In this document: piece by piece, positions 9,301 to 18,008 of the stretch
Layout: each line of letters begins with the position of its first letter
Position numbering within the stretch: position 1 is the stretch's first letter
Origin: Sulfuritalea sp.
GTDB lineage: Bacteria > Pseudomonadota > Gammaproteobacteria > Burkholderiales > Rhodocyclaceae
Assembly: GCA_023229545.1 (NCBI GenBank)
Contig: JALNZB010000004.1
Location: forward strand, 1-64,000
Length of the DNA stretch: 64,000 bases
Direction: 5' to 3'
Program-made: the position numbers and the translations under genes
Notes under the pieces: model-generated
Seen by the model: only the letters and a program-made list of their open reading frames with translations
What the model was told of the DNA's origin: nothing
Databases searched by the model: none

Positions 9301-10002
9301 CAGTTCTATGCCGCCTTGCTGAAGTGGTTGCCGACAACTGGGCCGGAAACGGCGCCGGAATCTTCGGCCGCCGTGCCGAAAGCGGCTGAAACGCCGAGCG
9401 ACGACGAACGACGGCGCCTTGCCGGCATTCCCGGCCTGGACCTTGACCACGGCCTGGCGATGCTGCGCGGCGACGCGAAGAAGCTTATCCGGCTGCTGGT
9501 CCTGTTCGCCGATGGCTACGAGCAGCAGGTAGATCAAATCTCCGGGATGCTGGCCAGGGGCGAGTTGGCCGCGATCGAACCTGTCGCGCATGGTTTGAAA
9601 GGTTCCGCCGGCATGCTGGGCGCGTTCAATCTGTCGAAAGCCGCTGGCGCCGTCTCGTCGGCACTGTCCAATGGCGCCGAGACGAACGAGGTCGACCGGC
9701 TCTGCGCTGTTCTGATCGAAGAGTTGTCAGGCCTGGTCGGCGGTATTCGCCGGGCAACGCCCCGGCGTGTTGAAGGCGATCACGCGAAAGCGGACGCAAC
9801 ACATCTTGCCGACGTACTGGCGCGTCTGGAGAAGCTTCTGGAACATGGCGACATGGCCGCCAGCGATCTTGCCAGGGACGAAGCTGAACCTCTGCGCGCC
9901 GCCTTCGGCGAAGCCGCCAAGCCGCTACTCGCCCTCATCGAGGCCTTCGACTACGAGAACGCCGTCGTCCAGTTGCGCCGCCAATCGAATCGCGCGGACT
10001 GA
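6349..10002 (+). CDS. Hybrid sensor histidine kinase (sensor-PAS-PAS-HisKA-HATPase-REC-Hpt)
   Basis: Inner-membrane kinase of 1217 residues from the ATG at 6349. Membrane helices at about 14-38 and 300-325 flank a periplasmic sensor. Two PAS domains follow (about 345-460 and 465-585), then HisKA with H629 in NMSHEIRTPMNAIVG, an ATPase domain with N, G1 (DTGIGIP) and G2 (GGTGLGL) boxes, and a receiver with D924 in LMDVQMPRMNG. A C-terminal Hpt has H1081 in AHGLKGSAG. All phosphorelay residues are present, which indicates an internal His-Asp-His relay. The likely target is the HD-GYP regulator just upstream. Earlier in-frame ATGs lie inside that gene and were not chosen. Confidence 0.93.
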   Translation: MKHRLLHAIRDRRALLPLTLATTVIVAVTITAIFFVIGHYRERETARLQTIADLKTRQIGDWLKERQGDAEFLRTSEVMAENYSGWRERGDRASRNQLLDRLEQFRVSKHYESTLLYDAQDELLWDSTGGTYAVDPKLRTAARHAVAAKRTGQPVLYRDANDRLHLDFVATLAVRGNRPNPLVIFHVDPTAHLFPMLQTWPVPSASAETLLFRRDGDQVLYLNDLRHHPDSAASLRVPLATGKLMTARVLRGEFEQGDQISGEDYRGVSVLGVARAVPGTDWFLIAKLDRKELFQEAWRDSAWIALGALLSLIVAIAIAVVWRQRLDLAESKRKHEDQAEKLRAMELLDALVESAEDGIFVKDMDGRYLLFNRACCRRFGKTPEEVLGRDCSAFFPPEEAARLAANERQVMAENRAISHEETLTTVEGPRVMHITRGPLHDTDGKVIGLFGISRDITQLKRSEEMLRMLSLAVEQSPESIVITNVEGRIEYVNEAFIRTSGYSQDEVIGQNPRILNSGKAPPETYATMWSALADGQPWKGEFYNRRKDGSEYIEFAIITPIRQPDGRITHYVAVKEDITEKKRVGHELDRHRHHLEELVANRTTELDEARQRAEVANAAKSSFLANMSHEIRTPMNAIVGLTHLLRRGQPIPEQADKLDKIATAADHLLSIINDILDLSKIEAGKLALEQTDFSLTAILDHTRSLVAEQAKAKGLALWVEADVMPMWLRGDPTRLSQALLNFAANAVKFTEQGAITLRAHLLKDSDDELRVRLEVEDTGIGIPAAQLPNLFQTFVQADASTTRKYGGTGLGLVITRRLAEMMGGEVGADSTPGRGSTFWFTARLQRGHGIMPDASTPTAATDAETQLRRHHSGARLLLTEDNAVNREVALELIHAAGLNADTAQDGVEAVAMSSATAYDLILMDVQMPRMNGLDATRAIRAHGQKRNGAATPILAMTANVFDEDRKACLDAGMNDFVAKPVNPPQFYAALLKWLPTTGPETAPESSAAVPKAAETPSDDERRRLAGIPGLDLDHGLAMLRGDAKKLIRLLVLFADGYEQQVDQISGMLARGELAAIEPVAHGLKGSAGMLGAFNLSKAAGAVSSALSNGAETNEVDRLCAVLIEELSGLVGGIRRATPRRVEGDHAKADATHLADVLARLEKLLEHGDMAASDLARDEAEPLRAAFGEAAKPLLALIEAFDYENAVVQLRRQSNRAD

Positions 10003-10026
10003 GGTTCAACCCCCGGCGCCGCGAGG

Positions 10027-10371
10027 TCAATCCAGTCCGAGCAGTTCCACCTCGAACACCAGTGTCGCATTGGGCGGAATCACGCCGCCCGCGCCGCGAG
10101 CGCCGTAACCGAGGGCCGGCGGAATGGTCAGTTTGCGCGTGCCGCCGATTTTCATGCCCTGCACGCCCTCGTCCCAGCCGGCAATCACGCGGCGACCGCC
10201 GAGCGGAAACTCAAAGGGCTCGTCGCGATCCTTGCTCGAATCGAACTTGGAACCGTCTGTGAGCCAGCCCGTGTAATGCACGGAAACCGTCTGCCCGGCA
10301 CAGGCTTCGGCACCGTCGCCGACGACCAGTTCTTCAATGACAAGGCCGCTGGCCGTGGTGATCTGACTCAT
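10027..10371 (-). CDS. FKBP-type peptidyl-prolyl cis-trans isomerase
   Basis: Single-domain FKBP of 114 residues with no signal peptide, so a cytoplasmic folding helper. Hallmarks are VSVHYTGWLTDGSKFDSS, FPLGGRRVIAGWDEGVQGM and IPPALGYGARGAGGVIPPNA. The small size matches the Fbp/FKBP12-like class. It ends 24 bp from the converging kinase gene. A longer reading frame exists upstream but adds unrelated residues, so the ATG at 10371 was chosen. Confidence 0.95.
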   Translation of the reverse strand: MSQITTASGLVIEELVVGDGAEACAGQTVSVHYTGWLTDGSKFDSSKDRDEPFEFPLGGRRVIAGWDEGVQGMKIGGTRKLTIPPALGYGARGAGGVIPPNATLVFEVELLGLD

Positions 10372-10408
10372 TGCATTGCTCCGGAATGTTGATTGATGAA
10401 TGCCTCCA

Positions 10409-12991
10409 TTATGCCTGAGCGCCCTGCTGCAACGGCGGACGAAAGATCCCGTCGGCGTTGGCCGGTGGAAGCGGACGAGCGAACAGATAACCCTGAAATT
10501 TCTCACAGCCGAGCCCGAGCAGAACATCGAGTTGCTCGCGCGTTTCCACGCCTTCCGCGAGCATGTCGAGCCCCAGACTCTTTGCCAGGCCAATAATGGC
10601 CGTGACGATGGCCGCGTCGTCGGGGTCAAAGGTCAGGTCGCGGACAAAGCTCTGGTCGATTTTCAGCTTGTGCACCGGAAAACGCTTGAGGTAGCTCAGG
10701 CTGGAATATCCGGTGCCGAAATCATCAATCGCCAACCGCACCCCCATGGCGGCAATCTCCTGAAGCTTGGCCGTGGTTTCGTCGATGTCGCGCATCAGGG
10801 TCGACTCGGTAATTTCGAGTTCCAGCAGCCGCGCCGACTGTCCCGTGTCGGCGAGGATACGGCGCAGGGTCTCGACCAGATCCTTCTGCCCGAACTGGCG
10901 CGGCGAGAGGTTAACCGAGACCGGCAGCAGCGGCCTCCCTTCCTGCTGCCAGGCGCGATTCTGCCGTAGCGCCTCGGCCAGCACCCATTCACCGATCGGC
11001 ACGATAAGCCCGGTTTCTTCCGCGATGGAAATGAACTCGTGCGGCGCGATGATTCCATGCTCCGGGTCGTTCCAGCGTACCAATGCTTCCATGCCGCAAA
11101 CGGCACGACGCGGCCAATCGATCAGGGGCTGGTAATGCAGCAGCAACTCCCCCTTCTCGATGGCCTGACGCAGCCTGTTCTCCAGCGTAAAGAAGTGCTC
11201 GGCCTGCTCGTTCATCGCCCGCGCGAAGAACTGGAAGTTGTTCCGTCCGGCAGCCTTGGCGTGATACATCGCCGTGTCGGCACTCTTCATGAGGCCGAAG
11301 ACCTCATCGCCGTCGTCGGGAAAAATGCTGATGCCGATGGACGGCGTGACATGCAACAAGTGATTGTCGATGGTCACCGCCGATGCCAGCGCGCCCCGAA
11401 TCTTTTCCGCCACCTGGACTGCATCGTCGGGCGAAGCTATCTCGTGCAACACGACGACAAACTCATCGCCGCCCAGGCGCGAGACGGTATCGACCGCGCG
11501 CACAGCACTCGTCAGGCGTGCCGCGACGTGTTTCAGCAACTCATCGCCGATGGCGTGACCCAGGGTATCGTTCACGATCTTGAATCGATCAAGATCGAGA
11601 AACATCACCGCGACGCGGTACCTCCCGCGCTGCGCCTGCGCCAGCGCCTGCTCCAGCCGGTCGTGCAGCAGGGTGCGATTGGGCAGACCGGTCAGGCTGT
11701 CATGGTGTGCGATATCCCAGATGCGCTGCTCGGCCTGCATCCGCTCGAACACCTCTCCCTGCAACTGCGAGTTGGCGCTGGCCAGTTCGGCGGTGCGCTC
11801 GACCACGCGCTGCTCCAGTTCGTCGCGCGCGCGCAGCAGCGCCTCCTCCGCCTGATGGCGTTCGGTAACATCCTCGAAAATCCAGATCAGGTCGACGCTG
11901 CCGCTGTCGCTGTCGACCCGATGGCCGGTGACGCGCACCCAGAAGGCATGGCCGTCCCTGTGGCGCACCCGGCTCTCGCCGATATGCGTGCCGCCAGCCA
12001 TGACCACCGCAAGCGCCTCGGCGCCGAAACGCCGGTAGTCCTCCTGGTTGAGATAGAACACCCGCGTCGAACGACCCGCCAGTTCCTCCGCCTGGTAGCC
12101 GAAAATCTCGGCCAGCCTGCGGTTGCAGCGCTGTACCATCTGGTCCCGCACAAACAGGATGCCTACTGCGGCATTGTCGAAAATCAGTTGCTGTTCGTCG
12201 AAGGCTTGCCGGGCGCGCTCTTCGGTCGCGCGCGTGGCGGTAATGTCTTCGACCAGCCAGACCGATCCCGCCTGCGGATTCGTCTGGTCAAAGGCGCTGC
12301 CGCTGATGCGCAACCAGACCGGCATGCCGTCGCGGCGCAGACATAACTGCTCGCGACGATGCGCCGCCCCTGCGGCGAACTCGGCCTGGATCTGCTCGCC
12401 AACGCGCAGAAATTCCTCGTCGCTGCCGAACAGCCGCCGCGTAGACTGACTCACCAGCGACCCCTCCGGCGCATCGAGCATTTCTTCCAGGCGCCGGTTG
12501 CAGCGCATGAAAGTGCGGTTGCGCACGACCGCGATTCCCAGCGAAGCGGTATCGAAGATGGTCGCCAGTTCGCGCGTGCTGCTTTCGAGCGCGGCGATCA
12601 TCATGCGGTCTTCGCTGATGTCCTCGATGATCCACAAGGTGCCGTCCCGGGGATGCTCCGGATCGACCGCCTTGGCCGAAACGCGGCACCAGAACAGGCT
12701 GCCATCCTTGCGCCTGAGTTGCGTCTCGGTGCGGAAAGAGCTGCCGGCCGCCAGCACCGGCCCCGCCTCGCGCCCCAGCGCCGAATAGGCCTCTTGGTCG
12801 GCATAGAGAATCAGCGCCGGCTGGTCGATGAACTCGTCCAGCGAATAGCCGAACATCTCGGCGCACAGCCGGTTGGCCTGGATCAGCCGGCGATGATGGC
12901 TGAACAGAATGCCGACCGTGGCATTCTCGAAAATCGCATTGAGTTCGAGCACCGCCTTCTTCGGCGGCAAGACAATCGGACTGCCGCTCAT
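10409..12991 (-). CDS. PAS-PAS-PAS-GGDEF-EAL cyclic di-GMP signalling protein
   Basis: Cytoplasmic protein of 860 residues. Three consecutive PAS domains (about 15-380) share FxNATVGIL/FDNAAVGILF openings and look like internal duplicates. A coiled linker follows, then GGDEF (intact, with RxxD five residues before it) and EAL (EALVRW, DDFGTGYSSLSYLKRFP, KIDQSFV). Both catalytic motifs look complete, so it may both make and degrade c-di-GMP. The start at 12991 lies 5 bp after the stop of the upstream dehydrogenase gene, so the two are probably one transcript. Confidence 0.93.
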   Translation of the reverse strand: MSGSPIVLPPKKAVLELNAIFENATVGILFSHHRRLIQANRLCAEMFGYSLDEFIDQPALILYADQEAYSALGREAGPVLAAGSSFRTETQLRRKDGSLFWCRVSAKAVDPEHPRDGTLWIIEDISEDRMMIAALESSTRELATIFDTASLGIAVVRNRTFMRCNRRLEEMLDAPEGSLVSQSTRRLFGSDEEFLRVGEQIQAEFAAGAAHRREQLCLRRDGMPVWLRISGSAFDQTNPQAGSVWLVEDITATRATEERARQAFDEQQLIFDNAAVGILFVRDQMVQRCNRRLAEIFGYQAEELAGRSTRVFYLNQEDYRRFGAEALAVVMAGGTHIGESRVRHRDGHAFWVRVTGHRVDSDSGSVDLIWIFEDVTERHQAEEALLRARDELEQRVVERTAELASANSQLQGEVFERMQAEQRIWDIAHHDSLTGLPNRTLLHDRLEQALAQAQRGRYRVAVMFLDLDRFKIVNDTLGHAIGDELLKHVAARLTSAVRAVDTVSRLGGDEFVVVLHEIASPDDAVQVAEKIRGALASAVTIDNHLLHVTPSIGISIFPDDGDEVFGLMKSADTAMYHAKAAGRNNFQFFARAMNEQAEHFFTLENRLRQAIEKGELLLHYQPLIDWPRRAVCGMEALVRWNDPEHGIIAPHEFISIAEETGLIVPIGEWVLAEALRQNRAWQQEGRPLLPVSVNLSPRQFGQKDLVETLRRILADTGQSARLLELEITESTLMRDIDETTAKLQEIAAMGVRLAIDDFGTGYSSLSYLKRFPVHKLKIDQSFVRDLTFDPDDAAIVTAIIGLAKSLGLDMLAEGVETREQLDVLLGLGCEKFQGYLFARPLPPANADGIFRPPLQQGAQA

Positions 12992-12996
12992 GGCGC

Positions 12997-13896
12997 CTAC
13001 TCCGGACTGCTCATCTTTTCGAGCAGCGTCAATACGGCAATCGAATCGCTTTCGCCCATGCCGCCGCCGGCCATCGCATTGAACATCTGCGCGGTGGCCG
13101 CCGCGGAGGGCAGCATCAGGCCGAGGCGGTGCGCCTCTTCCATCACGATGCGCAAATCCTTCTGGTGCATCCATGCCTTGAAACCGGGCTTGAAATCTCG
13201 ATCCAGCATGCGCTGGCCGTGGTTTTCCAGAATCTTCGAATACGCAAAACCGCCTAGCAGCGCTTCCCTCACCCGCGCTGGATCGACGCCGCTTTTGGCC
13301 GCGAAATTGAAGGCCTCGGCCAGCGCCATGACGCCGACCCCGGTGAGGATCTGGTTGCAGGCCTTGGCCACCTGGCCGGCGCCGCTGCCGCCGATCAGGG
13401 TCGCCGACTTGCCCATTTTGTCGAACAGCGGCTTGACCTTGTCGAACACTTCCGGCTTGCCGCCGACCATGATGGTCAACGCGGCGTTGATGGCGCCCGT
13501 CTCGCCGCCCGACACCGGCGCGTCGAGGAACTCGATGTCATGTTCCGCCAGCCGCAACCCGATGCGCCGCGCCGCATCGGGCGCGATGGTGCTCATGTCG
13601 ACCACGATCAGGCCCGGCTCATTTTTCAACACCGCACCTGCCGCCAACCCCTGCTCGCCGAGACAGACGGCCTCGACATCAGGCGCATCGGCCACCATGA
13701 GGATCACCACCGCCGCATGCTGCGCCACCTCGGCGGGGCTGGACCAGATCCTGGCGTTAGCCGCGACCGACTTGTCAATGAATGGCGCCAGCGATTCCGG
13801 TCGCCGCGCCCACAAGTGCAGCGTGTGGCCGGCCTGTTCCAGATGCAGGGCCATGGGGTGGCCCATGAGGCCAAGTCCTATGAATCCGACATCCAT
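12997..13896 (-). CDS. 3-hydroxyisobutyrate / tartronate-semialdehyde-type dehydrogenase
   Basis: NAD(P)-dependent beta-hydroxyacid dehydrogenase of 299 residues. The Rossmann motif GFIGLGLMGHPMA is at the N terminus, the substrate-binding DAPVSGGETGA follows, and a Lys in GAGQVAKACNQ is the expected catalytic base. A C-terminal helical dimerisation domain is present. Close family members reduce tartronate semialdehyde (GarR/GlxR) or oxidise 3-hydroxyisobutyrate, and sequence alone does not separate them. The neighbours give no pathway. Confidence 0.88.
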   Translation of the reverse strand: MDVGFIGLGLMGHPMALHLEQAGHTLHLWARRPESLAPFIDKSVAANARIWSSPAEVAQHAAVVILMVADAPDVEAVCLGEQGLAAGAVLKNEPGLIVVDMSTIAPDAARRIGLRLAEHDIEFLDAPVSGGETGAINAALTIMVGGKPEVFDKVKPLFDKMGKSATLIGGSGAGQVAKACNQILTGVGVMALAEAFNFAAKSGVDPARVREALLGGFAYSKILENHGQRMLDRDFKPGFKAWMHQKDLRIVMEEAHRLGLMLPSAAATAQMFNAMAGGGMGESDSIAVLTLLEKMSSPE

Positions 13897-13930
13897 GAAA
13901 CCGCCTCCGCCTCGCTCGGTGTGTTGCGTC

Positions 13931-14524
13931 TCAGCCGATGGCCTTGAGGATCAGCGGCACCAGCGCTTCGGGCAGCTTGATGCCGCCGCCGGTGGCGAAA
14001 GCGTGGGCGCGATCCGACATCTTCTTCCAGGTCTTGCGGATGATGTCCAGCCACTTCTCCTCCGAGTAGTCGCCATGCTGGCCGGCGAAAGCCAGCATGT
14101 AGTACTCGATGAAGACGAGGTCGGTCACGTCCTCCATCATCTGCGTATCGGCGTTGACCTTGAGCTGGCGCTTGCCCACTGCCATCTTCACCTTGTCGAT
14201 GGTGTCGTCATCGTAGCCGGCCTGCTTCATCAGTTCGCCGGCGGTATCGGCGTGGAACTTGTACAGCCCCGTGCGCCAGGCGAAATAGCCTTCCTTGGTC
14301 ATCGGGTAGTTGCTGCGCGGCACCGTCCAGCGCTTGATGTGCTGGGCGCGCACGGCGAGCTGGGCAGCCTCGCTGGCGTCCGGCGCATAGCGACCGATCA
14401 TCTCGGTCATGCGTTTGGCGTAAAGCAGTTCCTTCGGCTGGCCCTCGTCCTGGTTCGGGTCTGCGGCGTTAGCGGCATCGAACAGGGCGATGGCTTTGTC
14501 AAAACGTGCCTGATTGGCAATCAT
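13931..14524 (-). CDS. DUF4202 family protein
   Basis: Soluble protein of 197 residues matching DUF4202, recognisable from FDKAIALFDAANAADPN, KELLYAKRMTEM and QHIKRWTVPRSNYPMTK. The His/Asp-rich conserved positions resemble an HD-like metal site, but the activity is unknown. AAGGAGGAC lies just before the ATG. The gene sits 34 bp upstream of the dehydrogenase in the same direction. Confidence 0.85.
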   Translation of the reverse strand: MIANQARFDKAIALFDAANAADPNQDEGQPKELLYAKRMTEMIGRYAPDASEAAQLAVRAQHIKRWTVPRSNYPMTKEGYFAWRTGLYKFHADTAGELMKQAGYDDDTIDKVKMAVGKRQLKVNADTQMMEDVTDLVFIEYYMLAFAGQHGDYSEEKWLDIIRKTWKKMSDRAHAFATGGGIKLPEALVPLILKAIG

Positions 14525-14590
14525 GAAGTCAGTCCTCCTTGGAGTGTGTCGGGCAAAGCCGCCATGGTAACCGCTGGCAGGTCGATCGCG

Positions 14591-15214
14591 TTAGCGAAAG
14601 CCGTCTGTCTCGTCGCCACCGAGATACTTCCAGGGCAGCGGCAACAGCGCCGGGACCCGTTGCCGATAGCGGCGGTAGGTCTCTCCGTATAACGCGATCA
14701 GCTTCCGCTCCTCGTAACGGGAACCGATCACGAAGTAGGCCGTGATGGCGATCGCCGATACCAGCATGGCTTCGTTCATGTCGCGAGTCCAGACAATGAC
14801 CAGGCTGAAGCTGTACCAGGGATGGCGCACGAAACGGTGAAAGAGGGATATCCGGAAACTGCCGTGGTCGACCGGCTCGCCCCTGCCGCCGCGAAGTTGC
14901 CGCAGGCCGAGAAACTCGTCCATGTCGTAGCCGCGCGAGGCGATGAAAAGACAGGCTACCGCTGCTGCTGCCAGGCCGTTGGCCAGCCACGCCCAAGCGC
15001 CACGCCAGGCCCACAGACTGTCGCCGGGTACCGTGTAGAGCAGCCAGGCCAGGGGCAGTGCCGCTATCCCGGCAAAGACGTTGTAGCTGAGTCGGTACCA
15101 GGGCGCGAATCCGGGCCAGCGGCGCGTCACCGCCGCCTTCACCGCGAGGCTGGCCAGCAGCGAGTGCAGCGCCGCGTAGGCGAACCATGCCAGGGCCAGC
15201 GGGAGTTGATCCAT
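14591..15214 (-). CDS. Isoprenylcysteine methyltransferase / NnrU-like membrane protein
   Basis: Integral membrane protein of 207 residues with about five hydrophobic helices. The C-terminal part carries RFVRHPWYSFSLVI, EERKLIALYGETYRRYRQRVP, the SAM-binding signature of the isoprenylcysteine carboxyl methyltransferase/phospholipid methyltransferase fold. The substrate is unknown. The ATG at 15214 overlaps the argJ stop by one base, so coupling is likely. A longer start at 15271 lies inside argJ and was rejected. Confidence 0.75.
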   Translation of the reverse strand: MDQLPLALAWFAYAALHSLLASLAVKAAVTRRWPGFAPWYRLSYNVFAGIAALPLAWLLYTVPGDSLWAWRGAWAWLANGLAAAAVACLFIASRGYDMDEFLGLRQLRGGRGEPVDHGSFRISLFHRFVRHPWYSFSLVIVWTRDMNEAMLVSAIAITAYFVIGSRYEERKLIALYGETYRRYRQRVPALLPLPWKYLGGDETDGFR

Positions 15215-16464
15215 CAGCTGCGGTAATCGGCGTTGATCTTGACGTAATCGTAGGACAAATCGCAGGTCCACACCGTGGCCTGCGCGCCTTTGCCATCAAG
15301 CGCCCGACCGAGATCGACGCGCACGGTGATCTCGGCGGCCTGCATGATGCGCGCGCCATCCTCCTCGCGGTAGCTGGCGGCGCGACCGCCGTGTTCCGAA
15401 ACCAGCACTTCCTCGACGCCCGTACCCAGCCAGACGCGCACGCCGGCCGCATCCAGATCGGCAATGCCGGCGTAACCGATGGCCGCCAGAATGCGCCCTA
15501 GATTCGGATCGGAGGCGAAGAAAGCCGTCTTCACCAGCGGCGAGTGGGCGATGGCGTAAGCCACCAGACGGCATTCCGCCGCCGTGCCGCCAGCGCCAAC
15601 TTTCACGGTGATGAACTTGGTGGCGCCTTCGCCGTCGCGGATGATGGCCTGCGCCAGTTCCTGCGCGACGCCGATCACTGCGTCGCGCACGGCGGGCCAG
15701 TGCGGCGACGCTTCGCTGTCGATCATGCAGCCCGAGGCGCCGCTGGCGATGATGACAAAGGAATCGTTGGTCGAAGTGTCACCATCGACGGTGATGCAGT
15801 TGAAGGAAACATCGGCGGCGTCTTTCGCCAGCTTTTGCAACAGGGCCGGAGCGAGGCCGGCATCGGTGGCGACGAAGCCGAGCATGGTCGCCATGTTCGG
15901 CCGGATCATGCCGGCGCCCTTGCTGATGCCGGTGACGGCGATGGAATAGTCGGCGCTGACGACACGGCGGCTGGCCGCCTTGGCCACCGTGTCCGTGGTC
16001 ATGATGGCGTGCGCCGCCGCATGCCAATGGTCGGCCGCCAGATCAGCCCGCGCCGCCGGCAGGCCGGCGATCAGGCGTTCCACCGGCAGGTGTTCGAGGA
16101 TGACGCCGGTCGAAAACGGCAACACCTCATGTGCCGCGCAGCCCAGCAGCCGCGCCACCGCAGCGCAGGTGTCGCGCGCCGCGCGCATGCCCTGTTCGCC
16201 AGTGGCGGCGTTGGCAATACCGGTGTTGATCACCAGCGCGCGGATGCTGCCGTCCGCCGCCAGATGCTCGCGGCACACGGTAACGGGGGCCGCGCAGCAG
16301 CGATTCTGGGTAAACACCCCGGCGGCGCGGCTGCCCGGCGCGAATTCGATCAGCGTCAGATCGCGCCGGTCCAGCTTGCGTATGCCCGCCTCCGCCGTGC
16401 CAAGGCGAACACCGGCAACGGGAAACAGGGCTTCAGGGGCGGGGGTGGCGTAATTGACGGGCAT
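15214..16464 (-). CDS. argJ: Glutamate N-acetyltransferase / amino-acid N-acetyltransferase
   Basis: ArgJ transfers the acetyl group from N-acetylornithine to glutamate, recycling it in arginine synthesis. The 416-residue precursor cleaves itself before T193 in MATMLGF. The site is intact, as are INTGIANAATG and SPLVKTAFFASDPNLGR. Residues 288-295 (KVGAGGTA), between FITV and AECRLVAY, are encoded by a dispersed 25-bp repeat. The spacing there matches the Neisseria protein as I remember it, so the repeat seems to have replaced a surface turn instead of lengthening it. The enzyme should still work. Confidence 0.95.
   Translation of the reverse strand: MPVNYATPAPEALFPVAGVRLGTAEAGIRKLDRRDLTLIEFAPGSRAAGVFTQNRCCAAPVTVCREHLAADGSIRALVINTGIANAATGEQGMRAARDTCAAVARLLGCAAHEVLPFSTGVILEHLPVERLIAGLPAARADLAADHWHAAAHAIMTTDTVAKAASRRVVSADYSIAVTGISKGAGMIRPNMATMLGFVATDAGLAPALLQKLAKDAADVSFNCITVDGDTSTNDSFVIIASGASGCMIDSEASPHWPAVRDAVIGVAQELAQAIIRDGEGATKFITVKVGAGGTAAECRLVAYAIAHSPLVKTAFFASDPNLGRILAAIGYAGIADLDAAGVRVWLGTGVEEVLVSEHGGRAASYREEDGARIMQAAEITVRVDLGRALDGKGAQATVWTCDLSYDYVKINADYRS
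15581..15605 (+). repeat. Dispersed 25-bp repeat, copy 2 (inside argJ)
   Basis: Reads GCCGTGCCGCCA then GCGCCAACTTTCA. It is antisense to the gene and in frame, encoding KVGAGGTA. Confidence 0.8.
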
Positions 16465-16530
16465 GATTTTCCTTGGCGGGAATGAGGCTTCAGAGAATGA
16501 GCTGAATTTTATCCGCCAAAGCCTCGACCC

Positions 16531-16555
16531 GCCGTGTCGCCAACGCCGACTTTTG
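16531..16555 (+). repeat. Dispersed 25-bp repeat, copy 3 (left end of TIR cassette)
   Basis: Reads GCCGTGTCGCCA then ACGCCGACTTTTG. It lies just outside the left inverted repeat and is the mirror image of copy 4. Confidence 0.8.
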
Positions 16556-16562
16556 AGATTTC

Positions 16563-16828
16563 GTCATTCCCGTGAAGGCGGGAATCCAGTAGTAATTGTG
16601 GAGATGCCGGGACTCGCCCCGGCGGGCGACCTACTTTCTTGTTCGCGCAAGAAAGTCGGCAAAGAAGCGCTCCCCGCCGCCCCGGCCCTGCGGGCTACCC
16701 TCGCTGCGAAAGGCCCGCCGGGCCGGTCGCTAAACTAGCCGCCCGCTACGCGGTCGTCGTCGGACAACGCAACCGGAATTCCCCGGCGAACCTTCCTCCA
16801 CTCGGCGGGACAGAGGGGAAGGCAAACC
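16563..16828 (+). repeat. Left ~260-bp inverted repeat of TIR cassette
   Basis: This matches the reverse complement of 18009-18260 at roughly 90% by eye. From outside in, it holds a dRS3-like palindrome ATTCCC-N8-GGGAAT (16566-16585), an imperfect hairpin beginning CTACTTTCTTG (16631), a Gly/Pro-codon-like GC-rich stretch and an inner segment ending GGCAAACC. Together with copy 3 and some plain sequence it fills the 421 bp between argJ and the TIR gene. I see no gene in that gap. Confidence 0.85.
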
Positions 16829-16885
16829 CTACCGCTCGTTAGTCCGCAGCGCAAACAAGCACCGACAGTTGTTCCCTCTTCTTCG

Positions 16886-17884
16886 CTAGGCAAACGCTAT
16901 GTCACTACGCAACGGTTCAAGACCAAGTTTGGCCGTCTGCTGCGCAAGGCTTGTAATCAGTCGTCCATAGCCATCCTTGTAGGCCTCCAGCCATTGCCAC
17001 TTTGATAGTGACTCAGGAGCATCGCACGGGTCGAGCTTTATCGGAATGATAAAAATGTCATCCTCCGGAATTTCGCCCGCGACATCGAGTGCAAAGCGAA
17101 TTTCTTTCTGGACGTAGCCGCGCTTCGTCACTGAGCCACTGGACAAGCACGCGACGAAAACATGCGACGATCGAATGGCCTTCCGAATCTCGCTATCCCA
17201 GTCTTGACCGGGTAGCAAGGATTCATCATCAAGCCATGGTTGGCAGCCAAGCGAGAGCAGTCGTAAATAGAGTTTCCTAACACGCTCTTTGTCGTCCTTG
17301 GAATGGCAAAGGAACACCCTCAACCTCCGAGCACTGTTCAAGTTTTTTTGTCCTTTCGCAAGCAGTCCTGCGAGTGCTTCGTCCCACACTTCCTTGTCTC
17401 TCGATTCGCGGGATCGTCGCGCTTCAATGATGTCTCTTCGCCAAGCGAGGGCCTCATCGAATACTTCAGCAAGAGATCTATCATTGACTCGAAACTCCTT
17501 CTTGATTTGCTTCAACGGTTCCGGGGCTGCCACTGCCACGACAATTCGAGTAGTCGCGCCATTTGCTAACCGCTTGGTCCGAAAATGCAGGCCGATATGT
17601 CCTGTCTTATTGGCCTTGTTGCGTGAGTTTGCGGCGGGAAACGCTCCTTTCCCATTGGACACAGACGGAAGAGCTTCCTGCGCCTTATCGCGAAACTCTC
17701 TAGCGGCCTTGAGCGCGCCTTCCTCTCCGCCAAATTTCTTGTCCGCAAACTGCCGGGTGAACTCCACACCCTTACGTTTGAAGTAGACCTGAAATCCGTG
17801 CGTTCCCCCATGCCCATTTCTGCCAGAGGCATCTATTCGCTTAATGTTGCTTTCTGATTTCGGATTGCGATTGCGAGGAGTCAC
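16886..17884 (-). CDS. AP2-like / TIR domain protein in repeat-flanked cassette
   Basis: From the GTG at 17884 (AAAGGA six bases before it) the protein has 332 residues. An N-terminal AP2-like module (about 14-72, HGFQVYFKRKGVEFTRQF then GGEEGALKAAREFRD) is followed by a weaker similar module (about 88-150). A TIR domain comes last (about 188-325: RVFLCHSKDDKERV, PGQDWDSEIRKAIRSSHVFV). E232 is the likely catalytic glutamate of a TIR NADase. AP2-like modules often bind DNA. Bacterial TIR proteins are commonly NAD-depleting defence effectors, so a defence or regulatory role is inferred. The DNA is less GC-rich than its neighbours, which suggests transfer. An ATG at 18001 would add 39 residues coded next to the inverted repeat and is less likely. 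Confidence 0.75.
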   Translation of the reverse strand: MTPRNRNPKSESNIKRIDASGRNGHGGTHGFQVYFKRKGVEFTRQFADKKFGGEEGALKAAREFRDKAQEALPSVSNGKGAFPAANSRNKANKTGHIGLHFRTKRLANGATTRIVVAVAAPEPLKQIKKEFRVNDRSLAEVFDEALAWRRDIIEARRSRESRDKEVWDEALAGLLAKGQKNLNSARRLRVFLCHSKDDKERVRKLYLRLLSLGCQPWLDDESLLPGQDWDSEIRKAIRSSHVFVACLSSGSVTKRGYVQKEIRFALDVAGEIPEDDIFIIPIKLDPCDAPESLSKWQWLEAYKDGYGRLITSLAQQTAKLGLEPLRSDIAFA

Positions 17885-18008
17885 GGCGTTCCTTTCGCTG
17901 CCAAGTCGGGGTTCCGTCGGCAAGCAATGCGGATATTGTCTCCGTGTTGGTACGCAACGTAAAGCATTAGATCCATATCCATTTTCGGTACAGCCCGACA
18001 CGCGCGAC

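Noticed and set aside
11039..12346. 435-codon open frame opposite the PAS-GGDEF-EAL gene
   Set aside because: It is antisense to recognisable GGDEF and PAS motifs, and its own product resembles nothing.
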